Shown here piece by piece: positions 10,142 to 19,601 of a stretch of DNA of 64,000 nucleotides. Numbering within the stretch: position 1 is the stretch's first letter; each line of letters begins with the position of its first letter. The translations under genes were made by a program, and so were the position numbers. The stretch is from Neobittarella massiliensis (ex Bilen et al. 2018) (lineage in GTDB: Bacteria > Bacillota > Clostridia > Oscillospirales > Ruminococcaceae): contig NZ_OKQO01000004.1 of the NCBI RefSeq assembly GCF_900289145.1, positions 186,001 to 250,000 on the forward strand, read 5' to 3'. The notes under the pieces were generated by a model that saw nothing but the letters and a program-made list of their open reading frames with translations, did no database searches and had not been told where the DNA came from.

Positions 10142-10357
10142 TTACCGGTCAAAATCCGGGTACAACTCCAGCTCGGCAAACTCGGCATCACTCATGGTCT
10201 GGAGCTTGCCCAGTGCGCTGTCTGTCAACTCCCGCAGCTCGGTTTCCTCCGGGGCCAGCTCGCCGCGCATCTCACGCAGGCTGTCGATCAGTCCGGTGCG
10301 GCTGCCGGTATTGTAAATGCACATCAGGTTCATTTCCTCAAAAGTAAAGTTTCCCAT
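10142..10357 (-). CDS. TTRAP-like transposon-transfer assisting protein
   Basis: A 71-residue acidic protein with the pattern F-EE-NLMCIYNT-R--LI--L-EMRG seen in the small TTRAP (putative transposon-transfer assisting protein) family. The ATG at 10357 follows an AGGGAGA site by 6 nt; the in-frame ATG 21 nt upstream overlaps that site and is less likely. It starts directly after the stop of the CHC2/ArdC gene and precedes the giant methylase-helicase by 77 nt. Its role in transfer is inferred only from the family name and conserved location. Confidence 0.7.
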   Translation of the reverse strand: MGNFTFEEMNLMCIYNTGSRTGLIDSLREMRGELAPEETELRELTDSALGKLQTMSDAEFAELELYPDFDR

Positions 10358-10358
10358 A

Positions 10359-13300
10359 TCAAATCTCCCTTTCCGCACTCTTTTTTGGCGCTATCTTTTT
10401 GTGTTCTGCCTTGGGCTGGCTTTTCAGCTGCTCCATGACGGACTTTTTCTTTTCCCGTTCCTCCCGATGGGCAGCGGCAGCCAGATCAATCAGGGAAATG
10501 GGCTGCCCGCTGCGGGCCTGCTGTTCCAGCTCTGCCACCGTAGGCTCTTTTGCGCCATTGTTGATGATACCGTCGATCATGCCGTAATCGTCCTCCACGG
10601 CCATCTCCGCATTTTTCAGCGGATTTTCCGGCAGGAATCCGGGGATCTGGGTAAAACCAACACTGTCACAGTAATGACAGGATACCTTACCGTCCTGCTT
10701 GATCGCAACGATGTCACTGACACTCATAGAAGGACTGTGAAAATCCGCCGGCTTTTGCAGATTAAACTGCTCATATAGTTTTTCCAGCTGCTCCGGTACC
10801 GTGCCAGGCTCCCTCAGCGGAGCTGTGTAAATGAGGTCATAATTGCTGCGGTCTATGGAAATGTCATGGGACTTTAACCAATCCAGATTCATAAAGCGCA
10901 CATTCTGCGGATCGTCACGGCTCACCTGATAGATAGCAAAGCAATCTCTGTTCTGGGATAGAAATGCCTGTTCGCGTTCCTGCTGATGTTCCTGGCGCTC
11001 CATGACCTTTTCGTGGAACTGAGGGCTTTTCTCCCATTCCTCACGGTCCACGCCAAAAAGACCGCCATGATCCATGATTTCCTGCGGGTCAAACACCATG
11101 CTCTCCGTATTGTCCTCATGCAGCACATAGACAGTCAAACCAGCGGCATCCAGTTCCAGCGCCCGTTCTCTGGTGACAGGGAGTATCCCATCATAGAAGT
11201 AGCCGTATTCCTGCATATCCGGTGTGGATACCTGCTCATCAGGCATAGGGTATTCATCCAGCGCCTGCTCTTGTGCTTCCGGCAGCTGAGAAGAAGCAGC
11301 CATCTGACTGGCCTCTGCCTGCATCTGCTGGTAGGCAGCTTCCTGCAAGGTCTCAATCATGGACAACGGTGCGTATTTTACCGAGTCTCTGCCCAAATCG
11401 TTGTCATCACAAATCTGGAGAACTGCCTTCATGCGGGAAATCTCCGGCATATCCAGCTGACCACCATCCAACTCTTTCATGGACGCGGCATCGTAAAGGG
11501 TATAGTCCCAGCCGCTGTCACAGGACTGGATATGAAGATAGGTGGCATCGTCAATCAGAAACAAAGCCTCCTGCTGGTTGGCATCCGCCCCCAGCACTTC
11601 CATTTCCGGCATTGCCGCAGCCAGTTCCTTTACCGCTTTTTGCACCAGAGGATTATCACGGTAATAGTCGATTGCCTGGATGGTGTCCAGGTCAATGGTC
11701 TGGCCGGTCAAAATCGGAAAAGGTCCTTCATAGTCGCTTCCGTCTTTCAGCTCAAAACCAATGCCCTTGATCCCGTTCATTCGCTCTGCTGGAATCTCCT
11801 GATAAATGCGGACAGCTTCCTCCAAAGACAGGTTATCGTGGTATTCTCCGAGGTTTGGAAATTCCATGCACTCTGCTACATAGTAGGTCAGATCGCCGGT
11901 CGGCAGCCTATCAGATACCTTAATGGCATCTGCTGGCTGCTCTATCGGGGCGGTTTCCGGCTCTACCTTTGCATGAGGGTCGATTCCGCGCTCTTTGCAG
12001 ATTTCCTTATAGTGGCGCTCAATGTCGGAGATCAAAGTGCCGGAGGTTTTGTTGATGGTCTCCAAACTGGCTCTCAGCTCTTTCAGCTCTTTGCCCTGGC
12101 TCCAGCTTGCAATATAGCCGAAGCTGTTTTCTCCGGTCTCGATGCCAAAATATTTGCAGACTGCATAGGAGATGCTTTCAGCCTCCACTTCTTCCGTGTG
12201 ACGGTTTTTGATTGCCTGTTTTTCTGCGATTGCATCTTCCTCAACTGCAAGACGCCATTCAAACTGATTTTCGTCCACATAACGCCAATCCATATCAGAA
12301 GCAAACTGTTCGGCTTCTTTTTCTGTGGCAAAATCCAACTTGAAATCATGTTTGGTTCCACCTTCACTCTCCTGCACAACCTTCCATGACGGTAGCATTT
12401 CATATTTTTTAGGGTCATGGAGCTTGCTGTGGGCAATCTCGTGTACTGTGGCTGAAACCGTCTGAACCTCACTCATGCCCTGACGAATGGCAATTTTCTG
12501 ATGATCAGCAGAAAAATAGCCGTCCGTATCAGCGGCCATTGCTTCAAAAGTAATCGGCACCGGTGCGCTGCGGCGCAGGGCCTCCATGAATGCCTCATAA
12601 TTTGGCACATTGCCGGAAAGGGAGGAAGCAAGCTCCGGCAAAGGTTTCCCGTCGGTCTGGCTCACATCAAAGACCTTGACCGGGCGGAACATGGGAATCT
12701 CAATTTCTTTTTCCTCTGTGACGATCTTTCCGTCTTTATCCAGAATCGGAGCCTTGGTATCCGGGTCCAGCTTCTGCTCCTCGATTTTCTTCTTATACGG
12801 TGTGGGGGCGATGATGGTAATGCCATGCTCGCCCTTTTTTACATGACGCTCAAACTGGTCTTTCCACTTATTGTATCCGGCTACCAATGTAGCGTCCGGC
12901 TTCTGCATATAGATGAGCATGGTGTTGTTTACCGAATAGCGGTGGAAGCGGGACATGACGGACAGATAGCGCATATACTTTTCACTCTCAAACAGTTCCT
13001 TGATCCCCTGCTCGATGCCATCTGTGATTTCCCTTAGCCGTTCTCGGTTGGTGGGTTTATTCTCAGCCATGATTTTCAATCTCCTTTCCAAGTGTGTGAT
13101 TTCTGCTGTGTGTTCTGCAATCCATGCCTTTTGTTCTTCTTCACTTTCATAAAGAAAAAGGTCCAGCAGGTACTCTACATAGGTTTTCTTCTGGATTGCT
13201 TCCACAAAGCGGGGGTGCGGTTCTTCCTCCGGTGTCCGGGGAGAATGGTCAATCCCCCATTTTTTCAGCAGATGGTAGTAATCGGACAGTACGCGATAAC

Positions 13301-13643
13301 ACCGCTGCCGATCCTCACGAAACTGCTGTGCCTCGGTTTTCTGCCGGACATATCTCCTGCGGGGAGGGGCCTGACTGTCATAGATCAGGCCAAAGTCCTG
13401 TGCCAGTTTCTCCGCCGCTTCTTTTGAGGAGAGGTCAAAGAGCTTTGCGGTAAAGTCGATCACATCCCCATCTTCACCGCAGCCAAAGCAGTGGAACCGC
13501 TGGTCTACCTTCATGCTTGGGTTCTTATCATCGTGAAAGGGACAGCAGGCCATGCCATTTCGTTTGACCTCGATCCCATAAAACGCTGCCGCATCTCTGG
13601 TGCTGACCGACTGCTTGACTGCTTCAAATACATTCTCTGTCAT
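10359..13643 (-). CDS. CHC2 zinc-finger / ArdC-like metallopeptidase polyvalent protein
   Basis: A 1094-residue protein. Residues 1-90 form a DnaG-type CHC2 zinc finger (C34-PF-H37 and C52-FG-C55), the DNA-binding part of primases. From residue 192 a second unit begins that resembles the ArdC N-terminal domain (YMRYLSVMSRFHRYSVNNTML) followed by a zinc metallopeptidase motif HEIAHSKLH near residue 400. The C-terminal half holds LPD-like modules and a YodL/DUF4316-like region near 960-1000 (FAIYQVSRDD). In related elements the CHC2 part and the ArdC part are often separate genes; here they are one frame with a strong internal ribosome site at Met192, so a shorter product is likely too. ArdC proteins protect incoming DNA against restriction. 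The chain starts 6 nt after the stop of the preceding small gene. Confidence 0.85.
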   Translation of the reverse strand: MTENVFEAVKQSVSTRDAAAFYGIEVKRNGMACCPFHDDKNPSMKVDQRFHCFGCGEDGDVIDFTAKLFDLSSKEAAEKLAQDFGLIYDSQAPPRRRYVRQKTEAQQFREDRQRCYRVLSDYYHLLKKWGIDHSPRTPEEEPHPRFVEAIQKKTYVEYLLDLFLYESEEEQKAWIAEHTAEITHLERRLKIMAENKPTNRERLREITDGIEQGIKELFESEKYMRYLSVMSRFHRYSVNNTMLIYMQKPDATLVAGYNKWKDQFERHVKKGEHGITIIAPTPYKKKIEEQKLDPDTKAPILDKDGKIVTEEKEIEIPMFRPVKVFDVSQTDGKPLPELASSLSGNVPNYEAFMEALRRSAPVPITFEAMAADTDGYFSADHQKIAIRQGMSEVQTVSATVHEIAHSKLHDPKKYEMLPSWKVVQESEGGTKHDFKLDFATEKEAEQFASDMDWRYVDENQFEWRLAVEEDAIAEKQAIKNRHTEEVEAESISYAVCKYFGIETGENSFGYIASWSQGKELKELRASLETINKTSGTLISDIERHYKEICKERGIDPHAKVEPETAPIEQPADAIKVSDRLPTGDLTYYVAECMEFPNLGEYHDNLSLEEAVRIYQEIPAERMNGIKGIGFELKDGSDYEGPFPILTGQTIDLDTIQAIDYYRDNPLVQKAVKELAAAMPEMEVLGADANQQEALFLIDDATYLHIQSCDSGWDYTLYDAASMKELDGGQLDMPEISRMKAVLQICDDNDLGRDSVKYAPLSMIETLQEAAYQQMQAEASQMAASSQLPEAQEQALDEYPMPDEQVSTPDMQEYGYFYDGILPVTRERALELDAAGLTVYVLHEDNTESMVFDPQEIMDHGGLFGVDREEWEKSPQFHEKVMERQEHQQEREQAFLSQNRDCFAIYQVSRDDPQNVRFMNLDWLKSHDISIDRSNYDLIYTAPLREPGTVPEQLEKLYEQFNLQKPADFHSPSMSVSDIVAIKQDGKVSCHYCDSVGFTQIPGFLPENPLKNAEMAVEDDYGMIDGIINNGAKEPTVAELEQQARSGQPISLIDLAAAAHREEREKKKSVMEQLKSQPKAEHKKIAPKKSAEREI
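13068..13091 (-). promoter_or_regulatory. Internal ribosome binding site and start in the CHC2/ArdC gene
   Basis: Within the 1094-codon frame, an AAGGAG sequence sits 10 nt before an in-frame ATG at 13070 (Met192). This is stronger than the site of the annotated first start, which is only AAAGG with 3 nt spacing. Met192 begins exactly where the ArdC-like unit starts. An independent 903-residue product lacking the zinc finger is therefore likely. Confidence 0.65.
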
Positions 13644-13649
13644 GTGCCT

Positions 13650-13928
13650 TTAACTGCCGGACTTTCGCATAGGAGGCTGGTATCCGGCGGCTTTCGCACG
13701 CTCACTGGCGGCTTTGCGGCGTTCTGCGCTATATGGCTCCCGGACTGATACACACCGCTTGGGGACGGTAAAGTTATGGGCGTCCTTTCGGATGATCTGG
13801 TCGGGGTGCTTTTTTGCCAGCAGATCCAGCTTCTCCATCAGACGGGGATCATGAGTATAGATCTCAGCCATTGGTTCTGCCTGGTTATAGAGGAGAATGG
13901 TTTCCCGTTCCACTAAAGAGAGCTTCAT
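13650..13928 (-). CDS. Small conserved ICE protein of unknown function
   Basis: A 92-residue basic protein with no membrane segment and no motif that I recognise. Its ATG overlaps the stop of topB by 4 nt (13925-13928), and a GGAAAGGAGG site lies upstream, so it is translationally coupled to topB. The C-terminus (RRKAASERAKAAGYQPP) is strongly positively charged, suggesting nucleic acid contact, but this is only a guess. Small genes are common at this position next to topB in Tn1549/CTn-type elements. Confidence 0.65.
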   Translation of the reverse strand: MKLSLVERETILLYNQAEPMAEIYTHDPRLMEKLDLLAKKHPDQIIRKDAHNFTVPKRCVSVREPYSAERRKAASERAKAAGYQPPMRKSGS

Positions 13929-16024
13929 CGGCTGCCTCCTTTCCGCTGGTCAAATTCCAGCTTGAAGTTGGCGTACTGTCCATCATCCTCCAAAACCACA
14001 GCGGCATCGTAGGTCTTTCCGGTTTTCTCCGAATATAGGCCCGTCACACGGACACGGCCATCGTTAAGCAGTGCAGACACCACAGCCTTGGTCGGCTGTT
14101 TTTTCTTGGCGGCCCACCATTTGTTGTTTTTCCAGATTGCAAATCTGCAAGAATCATTCTGACAGAAGAAACCTTTTTGCAGTTCTGCAACTTCCCCGCC
14201 GCAGCGAGGGCATTTGCCCACCACCTCACGGGGCGGAGTGAACAGGTACTCAGTTCCCTTAATGACCTGATAAGTTCCCACCAGATCTTTCAGCATGGTG
14301 CTGATCCCGTCCAGAAACTCCTCCGGGGCAAGCTGCCCGTGCTCGATTTCCCCCAGGCGGTACTCCCACTCGGCAGTCAAAAGCGGAGATTGCAGCTGTT
14401 CCGGCAGAACGGTAATCAGGGAAACTGCATCGTGGGAAGGGAGAAGCTGCACCGTTTTCCTGCTCTTTTTTCGTTCCAGAAAACCGGCAGATACCAGCTT
14501 TTCCAAAATACCGGCACGGGTGGCCGGTGTCCCCAGACCTTTTCGCTCGGCATCCTCCGGCATATCCTCTTTTCCGGCAGTCTCCATCGCGGACAATAGG
14601 GTGTCCTCCGTAAAGTGCTGAGGCGGACTGCTTTTGCCTTCTTTGACGATTGCCGCAGCAACCGAAAGGGTCTGTCCTTCAGTCAGCTCCGGCAGGGCTT
14701 TCTCTGCGCCCTCTTTTTTCGGCTCCGCATCCTTCATTTTGGCACGGTAGGCGTCCTCCAGTGCTTTCCATCCGGGGTGCTTCACCGTTTTTCCTTTGGT
14801 AGTAAACTCCCCACCGGCACACGCTGCAATCACAACGGTTTCCGAATAGATATGGGGCTGGGCCACGGCACACAGCAGACGCAGGGCCACCAGCTCCAGC
14901 ACCGCTTTTTCTCCCGCAGGAAGGGCAGAAAGGTCTGCATCCTTGAGATTTCTGGTAGGGATTACTGCGTGGTGGTCGGTTACTTTCTTGTCGTTGATGA
15001 CCGTCTGCGGATCACAGGTAATGGCGATCCCTTTGCGAAATGGCATAGCATTGGCAACCAGATTCACCAGCACCGGCAGGCTGTCTGCCATATCACCGGT
15101 CAGATAGCGGCTGTCAGTACGGGGATAGGTGCAGAGCTTCTTTTCATACAGGCTTTGCAGATAGTCCAGGGTCTGCTGGGCCGTAAATCCAAGCAGACGG
15201 TTGGCATCTCTTTGCAGGGTAGTTAGGTCATAGAGAGCAGGCGGCTTTTCGGACTTTTCCTTGCGCTCCACCTTTTTGATTGTGACAGCTGCACCCTGGC
15301 AGGCTTCTTTCAGCTGCTCTGCGCTTGCTCGGTCACTCATGCGCTCCCCGGATACGGTAAGACCGGGCAGCTCCAGCACCACGGTATAAAAGGGAACCTG
15401 CTTAAAGGTGTCGATCTCAGCTTCTCGCTGGACAATAAGCGCCAGCGTTGGGGACATCACGCGCCCGATGTTGAGGGTGCGGTGATACAGCACGGAAAAA
15501 AGCCTTGTGGCATTGATCCCCACCAGCCAGTCGGCCTTGGCACGGCAGAGAGCAGCATCCCGAAGTCCATCATAATCTACACCTGGGCGCAGGTTTGCAA
15601 AGCCCTCCCTTATGGCGGAGTCCTCCATCGAAGAAATCCAGAGCCTTTTCATCGGCTTTTGGCAGCCTGCCAGCTCATAGACGCTGCGGAAGATCAGCTC
15701 GCCCTCGCGTCCGGCATCACAGGCATTTACTACCTCCGTCACATCCGGGGCGTTCATCAGCTTTTTGAGAATATCAAACTGCTTTTTCTTGTCCTTTCCC
15801 ACCACCATCTGCCAATGCTCCGGCAGGATAGGCAGGTCATCATATCGCCACTTGGCATACTTGGGGTCATAGCTGTCTGCATCCGCAAGACCGGCCAGAT
15901 GGCCTACGCACCAGCTGACACGCCAACCGTTACCCTCCAAATACCCGTCCTTACGAGCAGTTGCACCGATTACCGCAGCCAGACTTTGTGCAACCGATGG
16001 TTTTTCAGCAATCACCAGCTTCAT
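13925..16024 (-). CDS. topB: DNA topoisomerase III (type IA)
   Basis: A 699-residue type IA topoisomerase with the TOPRIM start KLVIAEKPSVAQSLA (residues 2-16), the acidic motif ACDAGREGEL (101-110), and the active-site tyrosine in TYPRTDSRYL (Tyr300). A C-terminal zinc-ribbon (CPRCGGEV...CQNDSC) is present, as in element-borne TopB. It relaxes or decatenates DNA during conjugative replication or transfer. The ATG at 16024 was chosen because the upstream extension has no family resemblance and GGGAGG lies 9 nt before it. Its start overlaps the 3' end of the preceding unknown membrane protein gene by 20 nt. Confidence 0.95.
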   Translation of the reverse strand: MKLVIAEKPSVAQSLAAVIGATARKDGYLEGNGWRVSWCVGHLAGLADADSYDPKYAKWRYDDLPILPEHWQMVVGKDKKKQFDILKKLMNAPDVTEVVNACDAGREGELIFRSVYELAGCQKPMKRLWISSMEDSAIREGFANLRPGVDYDGLRDAALCRAKADWLVGINATRLFSVLYHRTLNIGRVMSPTLALIVQREAEIDTFKQVPFYTVVLELPGLTVSGERMSDRASAEQLKEACQGAAVTIKKVERKEKSEKPPALYDLTTLQRDANRLLGFTAQQTLDYLQSLYEKKLCTYPRTDSRYLTGDMADSLPVLVNLVANAMPFRKGIAITCDPQTVINDKKVTDHHAVIPTRNLKDADLSALPAGEKAVLELVALRLLCAVAQPHIYSETVVIAACAGGEFTTKGKTVKHPGWKALEDAYRAKMKDAEPKKEGAEKALPELTEGQTLSVAAAIVKEGKSSPPQHFTEDTLLSAMETAGKEDMPEDAERKGLGTPATRAGILEKLVSAGFLERKKSRKTVQLLPSHDAVSLITVLPEQLQSPLLTAEWEYRLGEIEHGQLAPEEFLDGISTMLKDLVGTYQVIKGTEYLFTPPREVVGKCPRCGGEVAELQKGFFCQNDSCRFAIWKNNKWWAAKKKQPTKAVVSALLNDGRVRVTGLYSEKTGKTYDAAVVLEDDGQYANFKLEFDQRKGGSR

Positions 16025-16712
16025 AATCTTCAACCTCCCATTCATTCTGCCAATTATCAGACAGTTTTTTTGCAATGCTGTGTTCTGAGGCAAGTGTAAT
16101 GTCATAGCCAAAGCGATAATCATATCGGTACAACCTGCCAATCAAATCATTGATTATGATATTGCAGGCCATAATCACACGCTCTTTATCCACCTGCATC
16201 AGTTGATAGCGTTGATAATTGTTGTAATATTCTCGATGTCTGTGGGTTCTGCTGACCGTATCTTCCATCAGACAATCTATGGCATCTTTTTCACCATCTT
16301 CTTTGCTGCCCTGTGTATAAGACAACAGTTCCTTAACCATGGGAAAACTTTGTTCATCTACCGTTGCTTCTTCGCTCAAAAAACCGATATAAGCTTTTAG
16401 TAACAGGCTAACTGCTGTTTTTTCAGCTTCAGATAAAGCGTTCATGGTCTCCGCTGCATCAGGCAACAGTTCCTTTTCCACAAATTCATCTATCTCACCA
16501 GAATAAAGCATTCGGATTGAGTCCACACATAAAGAGCGTTTTTGGGGTGCGGTCTCAATTTCAAAATCATAAAGATCCAAGTCATCGTTCTTCTTTGACT
16601 TTTTTTGAACTTTGCTTATAGCAGTGAAAAGAATGTCTCCTCCAAAGTAAATTCCGAAGGCGACCAGATCAAAAATAATCAGAAAGTGTAATAACCAGTT
16701 CCAGGTGTTCAT
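16005..16712 (-). CDS. Unknown protein with N-terminal membrane segment
   Basis: A 235-residue protein with a hydrophobic N-terminal stretch (about residues 5-32) that probably spans the membrane, followed by a charged, largely helical soluble domain with no motif I recognise. It has a clear AAAGGAGG site before the ATG. Its DNA is visibly more AT-rich than that of topB or the DUF4366 gene on either side, and it overlaps topB by 20 nt. This suggests a gene captured between the T4SS module and topB. I cannot assign a function; a membrane-associated accessory role, for example entry exclusion, would fit the location but is speculation. Confidence 0.65.
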   Translation of the reverse strand: MNTWNWLLHFLIIFDLVAFGIYFGGDILFTAISKVQKKSKKNDDLDLYDFEIETAPQKRSLCVDSIRMLYSGEIDEFVEKELLPDAAETMNALSEAEKTAVSLLLKAYIGFLSEEATVDEQSFPMVKELLSYTQGSKEDGEKDAIDCLMEDTVSRTHRHREYYNNYQRYQLMQVDKERVIMACNIIINDLIGRLYRYDYRFGYDITLASEHSIAKKLSDNWQNEWEVEDYEAGDC

Positions 16713-16786
16713 TGTGAGGTCCTCCTTTCTTTGACCATGTGCTGATTTTGGGTGTGGATTTACAGTAAGAGAGTGAGTAGAGCAGC

Positions 16787-16814
16787 AGAGGACAGGAATT
16801 TCTCCCTGTCCTCT
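16787..16814 (-). other. Ten-base-pair hairpin between the DUF4366 gene and the membrane protein gene
   Basis: AGAGGACAGG and its exact complement CCTGTCCTCT flank an 8-nt loop in the 147-nt gap. No U-run follows on the minus strand, so it is more likely an RNA-processing or stability structure than a terminator. Confidence 0.5.
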
Positions 16815-16859
16815 GTCCCTTATCCCGCAATGATTTGAAATACGCTACGCTCAAATGGT

Positions 16860-17612
16860 TCAATCTGCTCTATCGCGTTCCTCATTAGGGTCAGAACCCT
16901 CAAAACCATCCTCAAGGACTTCCTCATCTTCGGTTTCCCATTCCTCGGAATCTTCCTCACCATAATCATAATCGTCCAGACTGTCATTGCCCTTGGTCTT
17001 AGGCTTATTCTTAACGAGCTTCAAGTAGGCAAATACGCCACCGCCGCCCAGCAGAGCCAGCAGAAGGATCAGCGCAGCCGGGTTCAGTCCGGCAGGCTTC
17101 TCTTTTTCCGGCTCCGATGTTTCTGCCGGAGGTTCCGGTGCTTTTCCCGTACATTTACTCTTATCAGTTACACAGACCGGACAGGCCGTATTGACTGCCC
17201 CTGCTTCACATTTCTTCGTGCAACTGCACACCGCAGGCGGCTCCTCTTTGGGTTTTCCATCCTCCATCAGCGCCATCAGGTCCGCTTCATCCACCTGGTT
17301 CAGAAAGTGAACAGCAGTCTTTTTATCCTCATTGGCCCTGTCGATCAGGATATAAAAATAGTTGCCTGCCTTGGTGGTAACGGTAATGAGCTGCTTGTTG
17401 CCACCAAAATCATCCACCAGAGCGGCGTTGCCATCCGGGGTCAGCGGAGGTGCTTTTTCCGTTTCTTCCACCACCACATTGCTGTCATTGGTGGTATCCT
17501 CTGCCGGGGGCGGCGCTGCGCCCTGGGCAAAAGCGGGAACAGTAAAGCCCGATGCCAGCACCAGCGTCAGGCAAAGGGCGGAAAGTGTTCGGAGCAATCG
17601 TTTATTCCTCAT
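16860..17612 (-). CDS. DUF4366 (CD1107-family) exported mobile element protein
   Basis: A 250-residue protein with a signal peptide (basic [10 protein letters not shown], hydrophobic core, then VPAFA cleavage site near residue 29), an extracellular domain with a cysteine-rich patch ([12 protein letters not shown], about residues 130-155), a transmembrane helix near 180-200 ([18 protein letters not shown]) and a very acidic cytoplasmic tail. This layout matches the DUF4366/CD1107 family of ICE conjugation modules. ATG 17612 has AGGAGG 9 nt upstream; longer frame starts lie inside the DUF4315 gene, which it overlaps by 11 nt. It probably forms part of the envelope-spanning channel, though the function is not established. 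Confidence 0.85.
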   Translation of the reverse strand: MRNKRLLRTLSALCLTLVLASGFTVPAFAQGAAPPPAEDTTNDSNVVVEETEKAPPLTPDGNAALVDDFGGNKQLITVTTKAGNYFYILIDRANEDKKTAVHFLNQVDEADLMALMEDGKPKEEPPAVCSCTKKCEAGAVNTACPVCVTDKSKCTGKAPEPPAETSEPEKEKPAGLNPAALILLLALLGGGGVFAYLKLVKNKPKTKGNDSLDDYDYGEEDSEEWETEDEEVLEDGFEGSDPNEERDRAD

Positions 17613-17853
17613 AGCTGTTTTCCTCCTGTTCGTTGTTGTCATCAGCCAAACTGCCGGGAACTGTGCCACCGGACAGCATGGCGCTCAGCTGAGCCGGGGT
17701 CATACGCAGGGCGCGCACCATCTGGACGATCTCCAGATTTTCTGCCTCGGTTTTCTGTGCTTCCAGCGCCTTGAGCTTTTCCTGATACTCTGCGATCTTC
17801 TCGCGGACCTTAGCAATCTCCTGGTCAATGCGTTCAATTTTGTTCTTTGCCAT
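17602..17853 (-). CDS. DUF4315 family protein
   Basis: An 83-residue protein dominated by a coiled coil (residues 5-45, [20 protein letters not shown]) followed by a conserved tail [13 protein letters not shown]. This is the DUF4315 pattern, always found next to DUF4366 in CTn-type elements. AAGGAG lies before the ATG. Its stop overlaps the start of the DUF4366 gene, indicating translational coupling. The function is unknown; it is presumably a small conjugation accessory. Confidence 0.85.
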   Translation of the reverse strand: MAKNKIERIDQEIAKVREKIAEYQEKLKALEAQKTEAENLEIVQMVRALRMTPAQLSAMLSGGTVPGSLADDNNEQEENSYEE

Positions 17854-17882
17854 CGTCTATCACTCCTTCTAAAAAATCTCTG

Positions 17883-19601
17883 TTACCAGTTCATCAGGCC
17901 GTAGCCCTTGATACTCTGATAATTCAGGTCATAACTTTTGATCTTGCAGGCATCGCCGGAATTTCCCTCCACGGTATAAACACGGCTGCCATCGGTGCCG
18001 ACAACAATTCCCACATGGTCTGCGGAACCATCCAGATCCCAATCGAAGAAAATGGCATCACCGGGGGCGATGTTTTCATATCCTCGTGCGCCCCACTGTC
18101 CATGAGACTGGAACCACGGAACACCCTGAGACTGACAACCAGCAAAGCGTGGTTCCGTTCGACCGGATTGACCATAGCACCATGATACAAAGCAGGCACA
18201 CCATTCCACACGGGAGTCAAAGCCGTACCAGCTCCAATAAGGTTGTCCTCCCACATTGCCCACCTGACTTTTCGCCAGTTCCACCAGCTGCGGATTGCCG
18301 GGGCGGGAGCCATTGATAAATTCAACACCAGTCAAATCTTCAGAAACACCTGTATCGGGAGAACCGCCACCAAATAACAGCGGCTTATTGCCCATAGTCT
18401 GTCGGTAGACCTGGTACATCTCCATCTGCTCCGGAGTCAGTAGTTCTGGCGCAAGAGAGGCAATGGAACGGCTTGTTAAAGTTACATGGAGAATACGATA
18501 TTCATATTCATGCTCATCCCCATCTTCGTCAGTGTAAGTGCGAATCTGAATTTCTTCTCTCAGCGTAAGCTGATACTGTGCATCAAACACACGATCCAGC
18601 TCTGCCTGTGCGCTGTGGCGTGTATAGCCTTGCAAGACAGCAGAGAGAACTGCCGCCAGCTCATGGGGGTCATGGCCAATCATATCCAGGTTATAGCGAT
18701 ACTCGTCATACCCTGGGTGGCTGCTTTCGATGTTGTCGATTTTCTCCTGCAACCGAGCTTCTCTGTCTGCATAATCTGCCTCCACCGCCAGCATTTCCGG
18801 GTCATCCGATGGATAGGTAGTGCCGGAAATTACAGAACCAATACTCTGTGCCATCATAGAGCAGGAGGACATGGTATTCATCAGCATACAGGCGATGAGG
18901 AACAAAACCCCTGCCATCAGGAAGCCCTTCTTGTGGCGCATGACGAATGCCCCTGCCTGCTGTGCCTTTTCTTTTACCGTCCTTGCGGCTTTTCCGGTTT
19001 TGGACGCAGCCTGGGCGGTATTTCCGGCAGTCTGACCGGTGCGCTTGGCGACGGCATACTGCTTTTTGATACTCTGTTTTTGCTGCCAGCGGGAGAGAGG
19101 GTTGCTGGTAAACTGAGGATTTTCCCGTAGGGACTTCTGGTACAGGGCATTTACATTTGCCTTTTCCAGTTGGCGCTCTGCCTGTGCTGCTTTGCGGTAC
19201 GGCTTCAGCTTGTGGCTGCGATAGCCCTCCCGCACCAGATAAGCGCTGGTCTCCACCGCCTCCTCGGACTTGTGGGCGCTTTCCACGCCCACATTGTCCT
19301 GTTCTGTTTCCCGGATCTCTTTGTGAAACTTGCCCGCGACCAGATGGACGGGAGCTTCCTTAACCCCTTGAGAAAGTTTGGAAGGTGGTTTTTTCTTGTC
19401 CTCAAAGGTCAGCTTCGAGGTCTTTTTCCCGGTGTCCGGGTCAATGACCGTCTGTCTGACTTTTTTCTTTGGAATATTGGCCTGCGCCTTATCTGCTCTG
19501 GCCGTAGCTTTCTCCGTTTTGCGGATCGGCTTTTCCAGTGCAGGGTCAGCCCGTTCCTCATCAGTAAAGCGCAGGCGCGGCTCTTTATTCAAACCAATCA
19601 C
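17883..19601 (-). CDS. CHAP-domain conjugation hydrolase (CD1108-like)
   Basis: A 572-residue membrane-anchored cell wall hydrolase of the VirB1-like class. Residues 1-225 are basic and cytoplasmic, a transmembrane helix spans about 228-250 (GFLMAGVLFLIACMLM), a helical region follows, and the last 130 residues form a CHAP amidase/endopeptidase domain with the catalytic Cys in VEWCACFVSWC and His in SADHVGIVVG. It should open the peptidoglycan for the mating channel. The start at 19601 is a GTG within the end of the upstream 124-codon gene, with no good ribosome site; a TTG a few codons later is an alternative, so the exact start is uncertain. Confidence 0.88.
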   Translation of the reverse strand: MIGLNKEPRLRFTDEERADPALEKPIRKTEKATARADKAQANIPKKKVRQTVIDPDTGKKTSKLTFEDKKKPPSKLSQGVKEAPVHLVAGKFHKEIRETEQDNVGVESAHKSEEAVETSAYLVREGYRSHKLKPYRKAAQAERQLEKANVNALYQKSLRENPQFTSNPLSRWQQKQSIKKQYAVAKRTGQTAGNTAQAASKTGKAARTVKEKAQQAGAFVMRHKKGFLMAGVLFLIACMLMNTMSSCSMMAQSIGSVISGTTYPSDDPEMLAVEADYADREARLQEKIDNIESSHPGYDEYRYNLDMIGHDPHELAAVLSAVLQGYTRHSAQAELDRVFDAQYQLTLREEIQIRTYTDEDGDEHEYEYRILHVTLTSRSIASLAPELLTPEQMEMYQVYRQTMGNKPLLFGGGSPDTGVSEDLTGVEFINGSRPGNPQLVELAKSQVGNVGGQPYWSWYGFDSRVEWCACFVSWCYGQSGRTEPRFAGCQSQGVPWFQSHGQWGARGYENIAPGDAIFFDWDLDGSADHVGIVVGTDGSRVYTVEGNSGDACKIKSYDLNYQSIKGYGLMNW

